Below, one piece after another: positions 16,615 to 27,100 of a stretch of 64,000 nt of DNA (positions within the stretch are counted from its first letter, which is position 1; each line of letters opens with the position of its first letter). The stretch is from an uncultured Myxococcales bacterium. GTDB taxonomy: Bacteria > Myxococcota_A > Polyangia > Polyangiales > Polyangiaceae. The translations under genes and the position numbers were made by a program. The stretch spans positions 1-64,000 of the forward strand of contig CALFEQ010000066.1 in NCBI GenBank assembly GCA_937949945.1, in the 5' to 3' direction. The notes beneath the pieces are model-generated. The model worked only from the letters and a program-made list of their open reading frames with translations, made no database searches and was not told the DNA's origin.

Positions 16615-18501
16615 TCAGCCGGTGCAGAGGACGTCCAGGAAGCGCTCGCCGTACTGCTCGACGCGCGCGGGGCCCATGCCGTGCACTTCGAGCAGCTCCG
16701 CGCGCGTACGTGGTCTCTTGAGGACCATGTCGACGAGCGTGCGGTCGTGCGCCACGACGTACGCCGGCATCGAGGCCTGCTTCGCGATCTCGGCGCGACG
16801 CGCGCGGAGCCGCTCGAAGAGCGCTTGGTCGGCGGCGTCGAGAAGCGACGGCTCCGGACGCTCGGCCCGCGCGCGCCGCTTGCTCGACGGGCCGCGCGGC
16901 TCGGCCGGCAGGATGATCCGAGCCGGCGCCTCGCCCTTCATCACCGCTGCACCCGCACGCGTCAGGAACGGGACCGGGTGCTCCGTCGGCGTCAGATCGA
17001 TCCAGCCTGCCGCGAGCAGCGCGCGCAAGAGCGCGAGGATCCACTCGTGCGACTTGTCCTGGAAGAGCCCGAAGGTCGAGAGCTTCGTGAACCCGAAGCG
17101 CTCGGTCTTCGCGGAGACGGTCCCCTTCAGCATCTCGGCGATCGCCTGGAGGCCGGCGCGCCGCTGCGCGCGGGCGACCGCGGAGAGAGCCTTCTTCACC
17201 GCGATCGTCGTCTCCTCCGTCACGGACTCGTCCACGGCTTCGCCGTCGAGCTCGAGGCAGACGTCGCAGTGACCGCATCCGCCGAGGGTCTCGTGCTCGT
17301 CGCCGAAGTAGCGCAGCACGAAGTCGTGCCGGCAGGTCCTCGCGTCGAGGTAGCGCAAGAGGTCGCGGAAGAGCCCCCACGCGCGCGCCACCAGCGCGGG
17401 CTCGACGGCGCTGCCGTCGGCGTTCGTCGTCACGAGCCGTCGCCGGAGGCCGATGTCCTGACCGGAGCAGAGGAGCAAGCCCATCGCCTCCCCGCCGTCG
17501 CGCCCCGCGCGGCCGACTTCCTGGTAGTACGCCTCGATCGACGACGGCGGCTGCACGTGCACGACGGCGCGGATGTCGGGTCGATCGATGCCCATCCCGA
17601 ACGCGTTCGTGGCCACGACGACGTCGACCTCGCGCGCCGCGAAGCGATCGGACACGCGCGTGCGCTCTTCGGCGCTCATGCCCGCGTGATATGCGGCCAC
17701 GTTCCAGCCGTCTCGGGCGAGCTCTTCGGCCCACTGCTCGGTCGACCTCCGCGTGGCCGCATAGACGATCGCGCCGCCCTTCGGCGCTCGCGGGTCGCCG
17801 AGCGCCCGCGCGAGGGCGGCGCCCAGCGCCGCCCGTGCCTCGCGCGGCCCGTCGACGTAGCGCGCCTCGAGGTGGAGGTTCGGACGCGCGAACCCGCGCA
17901 GCACCTCGTGACAACCGGGCGGATCGGAGAGACCGAGACGTTCGCGGATTTCGCGGCGCACCGCCGGCGTGGCGGTCGCGGTGCACGCGAGGGTGCGCGG
18001 CGGACGGAGCCGCTCGAGGACCGTGCCGATCTGCAGGTACTCCGGCCGGAAGTCGTGCCCCCACTGCGAGATGCAGTGCGCCTCGTCGACGGCGACGAGC
18101 GCGATCTTGCACCGGGCGAGGCGCTCGACGAACGCGCTCGACGCGAGCCGCTCCGGCGCCACGTAGACGAGCTCGTACTCGCCGCGCATCATGGCGGCCT
18201 CGCGCGCCCGGCGCTCGGCGAGATCGAGCGTCGACGCCAGGAACGACGCGCGGATCCCACGCGCGACCAGCGACCGGACCTGATCCTCCATCAACGCGAC
18301 GAGCGGCGAGATGACGAGCGTGAGGCCGTCGAGCATCGCGGCCGGAAGCTGGTACGTCAGCGACTTGCCGCCTCCCGTCGGCGCGACGACGAGCACGCGC
18401 CCGGGCTCTCCGAGGAGCGCCTCGATCGCCTCGCGCTGCCACGGACGGAACTCCGAGAGGCCGAAGCGTTCACGCAGCACGGACTCCATGCGGGTCGCCA
18501 T
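16615..18501 (-). CDS. recQ: ATP-dependent DNA helicase RecQ
   Basis: The 628-residue protein is a 3'-5' DNA helicase for recombination and repair. Motifs in order: Walker A APTGGGKS (Lys 46), DEAH box VDEAHCISQWGHDFRP near 140, TATATP, helicase C motifs with YHAGMS, VVATNAFGMGIDRPD and YYQEVGRAGRDG, then the RecQ zinc cluster (CRHDFVLRYFG, GGCGHCDVC), an RQC winged helix and a C-terminal HRDC domain. ATG 18501 (MATRMESVLRERFG) matches RecQ N-termini and has a TATCCA box 11 nt upstream. An ATG at 18570 would add 23 residues. Confidence 0.95.
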   Translation of the reverse strand: MATRMESVLRERFGLSEFRPWQREAIEALLGEPGRVLVVAPTGGGKSLTYQLPAAMLDGLTLVISPLVALMEDQVRSLVARGIRASFLASTLDLAERRAREAAMMRGEYELVYVAPERLASSAFVERLARCKIALVAVDEAHCISQWGHDFRPEYLQIGTVLERLRPPRTLACTATATPAVRREIRERLGLSDPPGCHEVLRGFARPNLHLEARYVDGPREARAALGAALARALGDPRAPKGGAIVYAATRRSTEQWAEELARDGWNVAAYHAGMSAEERTRVSDRFAAREVDVVVATNAFGMGIDRPDIRAVVHVQPPSSIEAYYQEVGRAGRDGGEAMGLLLCSGQDIGLRRRLVTTNADGSAVEPALVARAWGLFRDLLRYLDARTCRHDFVLRYFGDEHETLGGCGHCDVCLELDGEAVDESVTEETTIAVKKALSAVARAQRRAGLQAIAEMLKGTVSAKTERFGFTKLSTFGLFQDKSHEWILALLRALLAAGWIDLTPTEHPVPFLTRAGAAVMKGEAPARIILPAEPRGPSSKRRARAERPEPSLLDAADQALFERLRARRAEIAKQASMPAYVVAHDRTLVDMVLKRPRTRAELLEVHGMGPARVEQYGERFLDVLCTG

Positions 18502-18512
18502 GGTCGGCGTCG

Positions 18513-18518
18513 TGGATA
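18513..18518 (-). promoter_or_regulatory. -10-like TATCCA box of recQ
   Basis: TATCCA on the minus strand lies 11 nt before ATG 18501. It supports that start over the upstream ATG at 18570, because a transcript beginning here could not include the longer version. Confidence 0.3.
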
Positions 18519-18669
18519 CCACGGAACGGACCTTGCGGAGGTCGGACGCATCGAAGAGCGGGAGAGTCATCGAGCGCCACGTCGGCTTTGGCGGCGGATC
18601 GGTTGTGCACGATCGCCCTACTCCCGATCGCGTCCGTCGCGTTTCGGCCCGCGCCGCGCGCCCGCGTGG

Positions 18670-18675
18670 TATGCG
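18670..18675 (+). promoter_or_regulatory. -10-like TATGCG box of the quinone oxidoreductase gene
   Basis: TATGCG ends 6 nt before ATG 18682. Its last base departs from the consensus T, so it is one of the weaker examples. Confidence 0.25.
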
Positions 18676-18681
18676 GGTGGC

Positions 18682-19656
18682 ATGCGCGCGGTTCGATGCC
18701 ATGCTCTCGAGGGTCCGTCCGGCGTCCGCGTGGACGACATCCCCGAGCCGGAGCCCGGCCCCGGCGAGGTCCTCGTCGAGGTGAAGGCGGCGGGGCTCAA
18801 CTTCCCCGACGTCCTGCTCTCCCACGGCAAGTACCAGTTCAAGCCGCCGCCGCCGTTCGTCCTCGGCGGCGAGGCGGCGGGCGTCGTGCGCGCGGTCGGC
18901 CCGGGCGTGTCGTCGCTCGCCGTCGGCGACCGCGTCGCGACCTGGATGATCCACGGAGCGTTCGCGGAGAAGATCGTCGCGAGCGAGCTCGCCACCGTGA
19001 AGCTCCCGGAGAACGTGAGCTTCGAGGTCGGCGCGGCGACCTTCCTCACGTACGCCACGACGTACCACGCGCTGGTCGATCGAGCCGCCCTGCGAGAAGG
19101 AGAGACGCTCCTCGTGCTCGGCGCCGCGGGCGGCGTGGGCACGTCGGCCGTCGAGCTCGGGGCTCTGCTCGGCGCACGCGTCATCGCGGCGGCGTCGACG
19201 GACGAGAAGACCGCCTTCTGCCGCGAGCACGGCGCCGCGGACGTCATCTGCTACGGCCGCGAGGATCTGAAGGAGCGAGCGAAGGCGCTGACGAACGGAG
19301 CCGGCGTGGACGTCGTCTACGATCCCGTGGGCGGCGCCTTCTCCGAGGCCGCTTTGCGCGCCATCGCCTGGGAGGGCCGCTTCCTCGTCGTCGGCTTCGC
19401 CTCCGGCGAGATCCCGAAGATCCCGCTGAACCTCGCGCTCCTGAAGGGCTGCCAGATCGTCGGCGTGTTCTGGGGCTCCTTCGCGATGCGCCATCCGGAG
19501 CGCAACCGCGCGAACGCGGCCAAGATCCTCGAGTGGGTGTCGCAAGGCAAGCTGCGCCCGCACGTCGACGCGGTCCTCCCCTTCGATCGAGCGGGTGAGG
19601 CCCTCGTCCGCATGGAGAAGCGCGCCATCAAGGGGAAGCTGGTCCTCGTTCCATGA
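18682..19656 (+). CDS. NADPH:quinone oxidoreductase family protein (zeta-crystallin-like MDR)
   Basis: This 324-residue medium-chain dehydrogenase/reductase lacks the zinc ligands. The N-terminal GroES-like domain carries AAGLNFPDVLLSHGKYQ and FVLGGEAAGVVRAVG. The Rossmann domain carries the NADP-binding LVLGAAGGVGTSAVELG. These are marks of the quinone oxidoreductase group that reduces quinones or alpha,beta-unsaturated carbonyls with NADPH. It is a monocistronic gene divergent from recQ. Confidence 0.9.
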   Translation: MRAVRCHALEGPSGVRVDDIPEPEPGPGEVLVEVKAAGLNFPDVLLSHGKYQFKPPPPFVLGGEAAGVVRAVGPGVSSLAVGDRVATWMIHGAFAEKIVASELATVKLPENVSFEVGAATFLTYATTYHALVDRAALREGETLLVLGAAGGVGTSAVELGALLGARVIAAASTDEKTAFCREHGAADVICYGREDLKERAKALTNGAGVDVVYDPVGGAFSEAALRAIAWEGRFLVVGFASGEIPKIPLNLALLKGCQIVGVFWGSFAMRHPERNRANAAKILEWVSQGKLRPHVDAVLPFDRAGEALVRMEKRAIKGKLVLVP

Positions 19657-19739
19657 CCACGCACGGGTGACGGCGGCTCGCGCTCGCGTCCGGGGACGGA
19701 GCTGGAGTCGCGCCGCCGCCTCGGCGAGACTGGGGACGC

Positions 19740-22187
19740 ATGCATCGGGCTGCGGCGATCGTCGGGTGCGCCGTCGCGCTGGCGGCGTCGAGCATCGCGT
19801 GGGCGCAGCCGCGCGCCGAGCCAGGGCCCACGGCCCCGGCCGGCGTCCCCGTCGAGCCGCCGAAGCTCTTGTCCGATCCGGACGTGCCCTACCCCGAAGG
19901 CGCGAGCGGCGATGCGACGGTCATGCTCACGCTCGTCGTCGGCGCCGACGGCGCCGTTACGTCCGCGACGGCCGAGGACGCGCCCGAGCCGTTCAGGAGC
20001 GCGGCGACGACCGCGGCGCTCGCGTGGCGTTTCGAGCCCGCCACGCGCAACGGCAAGCCGATCGCCGCGAAGATCCGGATGGTGGTCACGTTCCGGCCGC
20101 CCATCGAGGTCACGGAGCCGGAAGAGGAGCCGGCTCCGGACGACGAGAACGAGTCGCCCGCGCAGCCCGACGGCGCCGCGGATGCCCCGCGATCGAAGCC
20201 GCCGCCGCGCGAGCGCCCGGAGGAGGTGCGCGTCCGCGGCACGCGCGAGCCGTCGCGCACCGTCACGCTCTCGCGCAACGAGGTGCGCCAGATCCCGGGC
20301 GCGTTCGGCGATCCCTTCCGCGCCGTCGAGATCATGCCGGGCGTGACGCCCATCGTCTCCGGCCTGCCGTTCTTCTTCGTCCGCGGGGCGCCTCCCGGCA
20401 ACGTCGGTTACTACCTCGACGGCATCCGCATCCCGCTGCTCTTCCACGTCGGCGCCGGGCCGTCCGTCATCCATCCGGCGCTCGTACAGCGCGTGGACCT
20501 GTACCCCGGCGGATACCCCGCGCGCTTCGGTCGGTTCAGCGGCGGCATCGTCTCGGGCGAGACCGCGCCGCCGCTCGATCGCCCGCACGCGGAGTACAAC
20601 GTCCGGCTCTTCGATGCGGGCGCGATGATCGAGACGCCGTTCGGACCGAAGAACCGCGGGGCCATCCTGCTCGGAGGGCGCTACTCGTACACGGCGTTCC
20701 TCTTGACTCAGCTCGCGTCGGACACGCTGCTCGACTACTGGGACTACCAGCTCCGCGCCTCCTACGCGCTCGGACCGGACGACACGATCGGCGTCTTCGC
20801 GTTCGGCTCGTACGACTACCTCGGCCAGCAGACGCCGACGGAGCGGATCACGCTCTTCGGCACCGAGTTCCATCGCGTCGACTTCCGCTGGGACAAGAAG
20901 CTCGGCGACAAGGGCGCGGTGCGCATCGGCGTCACGCCCGGCTTCGATCGCTCGCGCGCGCAGGAGGATCGCTACGTCCGCGATCGCGTCCTCGGCGTGC
21001 GCTCCGAGTGGACGTACGAGGTCTCTCCGCGCGTGCTGTTCCGCGCGGGCACCGACCTGCAGATGGACTCGTACGACGTCCAGGTCGTCGAGGGGACGCT
21101 CTCCCCGTCGATCGCTCGCGTCGCGAACTACTTCCCGTCGCGCACGGATCTCGCCTTCGGCGCGCGCGCGGACACGGTCATCGGCGTGACCGACCGCCTC
21201 CAGGTGACGCCCGGCGCGCGCATCGATCTCTTCTCGTCTCGAGGCGCGACCGCGATGGGCGTCGATCCGCGTCTCGCGATGCGCACCGAGGTGAGCTCGC
21301 GCTTGCGCGTGCTCTCCGCGCTCGGGATCGCGCACCAGCCGCCGTCGTTCGTCGTCCCGGTGCCGGGCTTCCAGCCGGGCGGCCTGCGCGGCGGGCTGCA
21401 GAAGGCGTATCAGGAGAGCCTGGGGCTCGAGGCCGATCTCTTCGAAGGAACGACGGGCTCGATCACGGTGTTCCACAACGCGTTCGCCGACATGAGCGAC
21501 CCGCTCGGCGCACGCGAGCCCGTCTCGAGCGGCTGTCCGCCGGGCACCTTTCCGACGGACACGCTCGCGGGCGACCGCGGCGCCATGCCTTCGGGCTCCT
21601 TCGCCCCGCTCTGCGGCCAGCCGCGCTTCCCGCCGGGGACGATCGGCCCCGACCGGAGCGGCGGCGGCGGGCAGGCAGCGGACAGCCGAGGCACGCAGCA
21701 AGCCGCGAACGCGTTCGAGGTGCGGACGCGCGGCGAGGCGTACGGCCTCGAGCTGTTCGTGAAGCGACGGCTCACGAGCCGCATCGGCGGCTTCTTCGCG
21801 TACACGCTCTCGCGTTCGGTGCGGACGTACGACGGCCGCGAGTACATCGCGTCGTTCGATCGGACGCACGTGCTCAACACCGCGCTCGCCTTCGACCTCG
21901 GCAAGAACTGGCGCGCGGGCACGCGCTTGATGTTCTACACCGGCCTCCCGAAGCTGCCGGATCCGAGCGATCCGTCCGATCGCCTCCCGTCGTTCTTCCG
22001 CGCCGACCTGCGGCTCGAGAAGCGATGGCAGCTGAAGAACACGTGGTGGATCTCGTTCGTCGCCGAGTGGATGAACGCGACGCTCTCGAAGGAGGCCATC
22101 GCGACGCAGTGCACGCTCGCGGGTTGCCAGGCGCAGCTCATCGGACCGGTTACAATCCCGAGCGTCGGTGTCGAGGGAGGATTCTAG
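19740..22187 (+). CDS. TonB-dependent outer-membrane receptor with N-terminal TonB C-terminal-type domain
   Basis: The 815-residue protein has a signal peptide (ASSIAWA cleavage region), then at about residues 40-122 a domain like the C-terminus of TonB (GASGDATVMLTLVVGADG, ALAWRFEPATRNGKP). An acidic/Pro linker follows, then a plug domain (EVRVRGTREP, IMPGVTPIVSGLPFFFVRG, YYLDGIRIPLLFHVG, VDLYPGGYPARFGRFSGG) and a 22-strand-type barrel ending in Phe. It should import a ligand across the outer membrane using energy from a TonB/ExbBD complex that is not in the window. The TonB-like domain occupies the place where signalling or STN domains sit in other receptors. The stop codon abuts the ATG of the next lipoprotein. 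Confidence 0.88.
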   Translation: MHRAAAIVGCAVALAASSIAWAQPRAEPGPTAPAGVPVEPPKLLSDPDVPYPEGASGDATVMLTLVVGADGAVTSATAEDAPEPFRSAATTAALAWRFEPATRNGKPIAAKIRMVVTFRPPIEVTEPEEEPAPDDENESPAQPDGAADAPRSKPPPRERPEEVRVRGTREPSRTVTLSRNEVRQIPGAFGDPFRAVEIMPGVTPIVSGLPFFFVRGAPPGNVGYYLDGIRIPLLFHVGAGPSVIHPALVQRVDLYPGGYPARFGRFSGGIVSGETAPPLDRPHAEYNVRLFDAGAMIETPFGPKNRGAILLGGRYSYTAFLLTQLASDTLLDYWDYQLRASYALGPDDTIGVFAFGSYDYLGQQTPTERITLFGTEFHRVDFRWDKKLGDKGAVRIGVTPGFDRSRAQEDRYVRDRVLGVRSEWTYEVSPRVLFRAGTDLQMDSYDVQVVEGTLSPSIARVANYFPSRTDLAFGARADTVIGVTDRLQVTPGARIDLFSSRGATAMGVDPRLAMRTEVSSRLRVLSALGIAHQPPSFVVPVPGFQPGGLRGGLQKAYQESLGLEADLFEGTTGSITVFHNAFADMSDPLGAREPVSSGCPPGTFPTDTLAGDRGAMPSGSFAPLCGQPRFPPGTIGPDRSGGGGQAADSRGTQQAANAFEVRTRGEAYGLELFVKRRLTSRIGGFFAYTLSRSVRTYDGREYIASFDRTHVLNTALAFDLGKNWRAGTRLMFYTGLPKLPDPSDPSDRLPSFFRADLRLEKRWQLKNTWWISFVAEWMNATLSKEAIATQCTLAGCQAQLIGPVTIPSVGVEGGF

Positions 22188-22760
22188 ATGCGCGCTCTCT
22201 TCGTCCTGGCAGGTGTCACCGTCCTCTGCGTGACGGCATCGGCGGGCTGTCAGGTCGACGCGACGCCGCCTCCCCCGCCTCCGCCATGCGATCAGAAGTG
22301 CCAAGACGCGGTCGCCATCCAGGCGATCCGCGAGACGGCGAAGCTCGCCTTCAACATCTCGCTGCAGGGCAAGCCGGTCGGGACCCACGACGTGACGACC
22401 CCCTGCCCCTTCGGAGGCGCGGTCCGGATCGTGGGGACGGCCACCTCGAACGCGATGCAAGGCGCGACCGAGGTGGAGCTCACGTACGTGATGGACGGGT
22501 GCAGCTACCTCTTCAAGGACGACGATCCCGAGGACAACTACCGCACCAAGCTCACCGGCGTGCTCACGCAGGTCGGCGTCATCGCCGTGCAGCCCACGGC
22601 GACGACGGCCCTCATCATGAAGAGCGACTCGATCACGTTCGAGGGCACCGTCTACGACCCGCCCATCGACTACGTCGCGACGTGCCCCGTGGAGCTCGCG
22701 CAGAACGGCAACAAGCTCACGGGCACGATCTGCGGCCGCGAGGCCACGACGGACCTCTGA
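22188..22760 (+). CDS. Lipoprotein of unknown function following the receptor
   Basis: The 190-residue protein has a signal peptide with lipobox TASAGCQVD and a seven-Pro linker. The mature part (TPCPFGGAVRIVGTATS, EVELTYVMDGCSYLF, LTGTICG) resembles small beta-rich lipoproteins of Myxococcota, but I do not recognise a family. Its ATG follows the receptor TAG with no spacer, so translation is likely coupled. A role with the receptor, such as substrate capture, is inferred from this arrangement only. Confidence 0.75.
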   Translation: MRALFVLAGVTVLCVTASAGCQVDATPPPPPPPCDQKCQDAVAIQAIRETAKLAFNISLQGKPVGTHDVTTPCPFGGAVRIVGTATSNAMQGATEVELTYVMDGCSYLFKDDDPEDNYRTKLTGVLTQVGVIAVQPTATTALIMKSDSITFEGTVYDPPIDYVATCPVELAQNGNKLTGTICGREATTDL

Positions 22761-22775
22761 TACGGTGCATTCTGG

Positions 22776-24086
22776 ATGAGGGAGCTCGTACCGACCTTCG
22801 ACGTCCCTGCGTCGAGCGCGGGGCCGTCGCTCGCGGTCATGCTCGTCGCCGTCGCACTGACGTCCGCGTGCGCGCCCGCGATGCGTCGAATGTCGCCGGC
22901 GGCCCCCGAGGGTCCGCAGGCCGCGACCGAGGCCCCGCCCTCGACGGCCACGACGGAGGAGCCGACGGACGAACCCGATCCGACGCCTTCTCCGCCGCAC
23001 CTCACGGCGACGCCCGGGCCGCCCTTCGCGGAGCTGCCCGGCTGGACGGCGGACGATCACGCGGCGGCGCTCGAAGCGTTCCGGCGGTCCTGCACGGTCG
23101 TGACGTCGCGCACGGACACGTCGGGTTTGACCCAGGCGGGCGACTGGCGCGAAGCGTGCGCCGCAGCACCGACCGACGCGACACGCGACGCGGCGCGCGA
23201 GTTCTTCGAGGAGCATTTCGTACCGGTCGTCGTCGACGACGGAACCGGCCTGCACACGGGCTACTACGAGCCGGAGATCGCGGCGTCCCGGAAGCGGTCC
23301 GCCAAGTTTCGTCACCCGATCTACAAGAGGCCGCCGGACCTCGTCATCGTCACGAACGACGGAAAAGGCTCGGTGCGGTACTGCGCGCGGTGGGACGGAG
23401 AGAACTGCGTCCCGTATTTCTCGCGCGCCGAGATCGAGGACGGAGCTCTCGCGAAGCGCCGGCTCGAGATCGCGTATGCCGCCGATCCGTACGAGCTCTA
23501 CTTCATGCAGATGCAGGGCTCCGGCCGCCTTCGCATGCCGGACGGGTCGCTCGTGCGCGTCGGCTTCGACGGCACCAACGGCCGAAAATGGGTGAGCATC
23601 GCCCCGATCGTGAAGAAGGAGCTCAAAGGGCGTGACTGGCCGCTCGACACGGACGGCATCCTGGCGTGGCTCCGAGCGAACCCGAAGCGGGCGCGGACCA
23701 TCCTCCGAGAGGACCCGTCGTTCGTCTTCTTCCGCGAGATTCGAGACCCGACCACCGGACCGCTCGGGGCGATCCGCGTCCCCCTGACGGGAGAGCGCTC
23801 GCTCGCCGCGGACCCGAAGTTCGTCCCGCTGGGCGCTCCGGTCTGGGTCGTCTCGCAGATCCCGCCCGCGGCGAAGGGTGCGTCGCCGACGCCGCTCGAG
23901 CGGCTGTTCGTCGCGCAGGACACCGGCGGCGCCATTCGCGGTCCGAATCGCTTCGACCTCTTCTTCGGCACCGGGAAGGAGGCGCGCGCGGTCGCGGGGA
24001 GGATGTTCCACCGAGGGCGAGCGGTCCTCCTCCTCCCCAAGCCCGCCGCGGCGCGGCTCTTCGAGTCGAAGGCGGAGACCCGCTGA
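22776..24086 (+). CDS. mltA: Membrane-bound lytic murein transglycosylase A
   Basis: The 436-residue protein is a peptidoglycan lytic transglycosylase, which cleaves between MurNAc and GlcNAc to form 1,6-anhydro ends. After an N-terminal hydrophobic segment (SLAVMLVAVALTSACAP, lipobox-like) and a Pro/Thr linker comes the MltA domain, with VDDGTGLHTGYYEPEI, YFMQMQGSGRLRMPDG and VGFDGTNGRKW. The 3D double-psi barrel follows with AQDTGGAIRGPNRFDLFFG, where the catalytic Asp of the family lies. It is the third gene after the receptor and lipoprotein, 15 bp downstream. Confidence 0.92.
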   Translation: MRELVPTFDVPASSAGPSLAVMLVAVALTSACAPAMRRMSPAAPEGPQAATEAPPSTATTEEPTDEPDPTPSPPHLTATPGPPFAELPGWTADDHAAALEAFRRSCTVVTSRTDTSGLTQAGDWREACAAAPTDATRDAAREFFEEHFVPVVVDDGTGLHTGYYEPEIAASRKRSAKFRHPIYKRPPDLVIVTNDGKGSVRYCARWDGENCVPYFSRAEIEDGALAKRRLEIAYAADPYELYFMQMQGSGRLRMPDGSLVRVGFDGTNGRKWVSIAPIVKKELKGRDWPLDTDGILAWLRANPKRARTILREDPSFVFFREIRDPTTGPLGAIRVPLTGERSLAADPKFVPLGAPVWVVSQIPPAAKGASPTPLERLFVAQDTGGAIRGPNRFDLFFGTGKEARAVAGRMFHRGRAVLLLPKPAAARLFESKAETR

Positions 24087-24123
24087 CCGAGCGTCGCCCG
24101 CTCCGTTCGATGCGAGCGTCGGG

Positions 24124-27100
24124 TCAGAAGCGCATCGTCGCGGCGTTGTCGGGGATCGAGAGGAAGAGCGATCGCCACTCCGGCCGGCCGAGCCGCTCGG
24201 CGCGGCGCTCGATCCTCGCTCGACCGTCGTCGGCGACGCGTCGGGCCTCGTCTTCGCGACCGAGAGCGCGAAGCACCTGGGCGAGGACGAGCGGAGGGAG
24301 CGACTCTCCCTGGAGCAGTCCTCCGTGCGACTCGAGGGTGGCCATGGCGCGCTCGGCGTCCGCGAGCGCGGCCTCGGCGCGTCCGGCGGCGAGCAGGGCG
24401 CGCGCCCGCGTCGCGAGCGCCCAGCCGAGGAGGCTCGGTGCGTTCGAGAGCAGGCGCACCGCGGCCTCGGCGTGCGCGAGCTCCTTCTCGTGCTCGCCGG
24501 CGGCGTGCTCGATCGCGGCGGCGTGCGCGTGCGCCCAGCCCTCGAGTCGATTGTTCTTCACCGCGCGGCACTCCTCGACCGCGGAGGCCAAGAGCGCGCG
24601 CGCCTCGTCACGGCTCCCGGGCCGATGCGCGAGGACGTAGCCGAGGTTCACCTTCGCATACGTGATCGCCTGCTGCGCCCCCGCGCGCACGCACTCGTCC
24701 ATGTTCGCCCGGACGAGCGCCTCGGCCTTCTCGAAGTCGCCGATCTCCGCCCAGCACCATCCGATCGTCGTGCGCTCGAGCCTCACGTTGTGGAAATCGC
24801 CGGCGCGCTCGAACGCCTCGACCGCGGCTTCGAGGCGTGCGAGGAAGGTGGCGACGTCGCCGGCGTGCGCCGCCCGGAGGCCTTGGACGTGGAAGAGCTG
24901 CGCGCGGGCGAGATCGTCGAGCGTGTCCGGGGCGCGAGCGACCTCGGCGATGCGCGCGAGCATCGTGTCGCTCGCGGCGAAGCGACCGGCGAAGATCATC
25001 TGGAAGGTGCCGCGACAGAGGCACACGAGCTGCGCGGCCTCTGCCCCGCGCACGGGCTCGGCGCTCGCGGCGCGCTCGAACCATTCGTCGAGCGTCTCGT
25101 AGTCGCCGAGCCGTGCGCTGGAGACGACGGCCTCTGCGACGGCGCGGAACCACTCGCTCGTGCCTCGCTCGAAGAGCCGCGCGGCGCTCGTCGCCCGACG
25201 CTGCGCCTCGGAGTAGTGGCTCTGCCAGTAGCAAGCGACGGCCTGCAGGTAGTACGCGGCGGCGAGCTCCGTGCCGCCGGCGCCCGCGTCGATCGCGCGC
25301 TCGGCGTGCCGGCGAACCGCATCGAGGTCACGACCGTCGAGCGCCTGCTCCGCCGCGCGACGGAACCAGCGAACGGCGCGGAGCGGGAGGCCACCACGGA
25401 CGAACTGCTCGGCGAGCAGGAGCGGGTCGGCCTTTCCGGTCGCCTCGAGCCACTCCGCGGCGAGGCGATGACCCAACATGCGATCCTGGTCGGTCAACAT
25501 CGCGTACGCCGCGTCGCGCACGAGCGCGTGGCGGAACTTCAGCTCCTCGGTGCCTCCCGCTCCGCCGTAGGGGCCGATGATCTCCTTGGCGACCAGGTCG
25601 TCGAGCCACTCGCGGAGGCGGAAGGCTCCGCTGTCCTTGCCGACGAGCGCCTCGACGCCTTCGACGGTGAAGACCTCACCGAAGATGCTCGCCGCGCGGA
25701 GGACGCGTTTGACGTCGTCACCGAGCGCGTCGAGGCGGCTCTGCACGATGCCGAGCACCGTGTCCGGCAGCATCTGCGAGTCGCCGTCGGCGACCGTGCG
25801 GATCAGCTCCTCGAGGAAGAACGCATTGCCTCCCGAGCGATCGACGATGCGCTCGACGACTTCCTCCGCGGCGTTCTCGCCGAGCACCTCGCGAACGAGC
25901 TCGCGGCTCGCCTTGCGCGACAGCGCATCGAGCCGGAGCTCGACGAGCCCGCTCGACGCGAAGAGCTGCGGGAACGCGGGCTTCACCTCCGGCCGCGCGA
26001 GCGCGAGGACGAAGAGCGGCGCGTCCGAGAGGCGTTGCAGCGCGGCGTCGACGAGCTTGACGCTGACGAGATCGCCCCAGTGCAGGTCCTCGAGCACGAG
26101 GAGGACGGGGCGCACGTTCGTCTCGGCACGCAGCCAGTCGACCCACGCCGTGGTGATGCCGGCGTTCATGAGCAACGGATCACGCCGCGCCGCCGTGAGC
26201 GCCGGCACCTCGGCGTCGGAGAACCCCGCGCCGATCATCTCGCCGAGGAACGCTGCGATCCGCGGCATGTCCGCGGCGGCGACCGTGCGAGCGACGCGCG
26301 CGCGCAGCTTCGTGCGCCGAACCTCGAGATCGTCGGTGTCCGTGATGCCGGCCGCGTTTCGGACGAGCGGCGCCGTCATCACGAACGGCGATCCGGCGGT
26401 GAGCGAGTCGGCGAGGCCGAAGAGCACCGTGACCTCCCCGCCCTGCTGGATGCTGCGCGTGAGCTCGCGGCGCAGGCGGCTCTTGCCCATGCCTGCTTCG
26501 CCGAGCACCAGCAGCGCGCGGGCCACGGGCTCGTCCACGCACTCGTCCCAGAGCGCGCGAGCGGTCGTGAGCTCGCGCCGGCGTCCGACGAGCGGCGTCG
26601 GCCGACCGAGCAGCGTGCGCTCGGCGTCGCTGTCCCGCGCCCGCTCGAGGATCTTCCCGCGCTCCCCGTCGCTGACGACGAAGTGGAGATCGACGAGCTC
26701 GGCGGTGAGCGTGTCGAGCCGGGCTTCGCCGGGCCGGGTCGCTTCGAGCGTGCGCACGGCGCGCTCGACGACCTCGCCCGAAGGCTCGGAGGCCTTCTCC
26801 ATGCGCGTCGACGCCAGGGCGAGGCGCATCTTCGGGTCGAGGGCGCGCAGGGCGAGCGCGGCGGCCGCGGCGCGCCGGGCCTGGTCGGTGGGCGACGCCT
26901 CCGGCGGGAGCGAGATCACGAGCGAGCCGTCGGCCACGCGATGAAGCGTCGCGCCCGAGCGTCGCACGGCCTCCCGGAACGGCTCGAACCGGTGCTCGAC
27001 GTCCGAGCTCCCGCGTCCGACGACGATCGAGCGCACGCGCTGCTCCCGCACGCCGAGCGGACGCGAGACATGCATGGCGTGCGCCGCGTGCGCAGCGCCG

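Noticed and set aside
19317..24011. A minus-strand open frame of about 1560 codons antisense to the receptor, lipoprotein and MltA genes
   Set aside because: Arg/Glu-rich shadow of well-recognised plus-strand genes; composition bias explains it.
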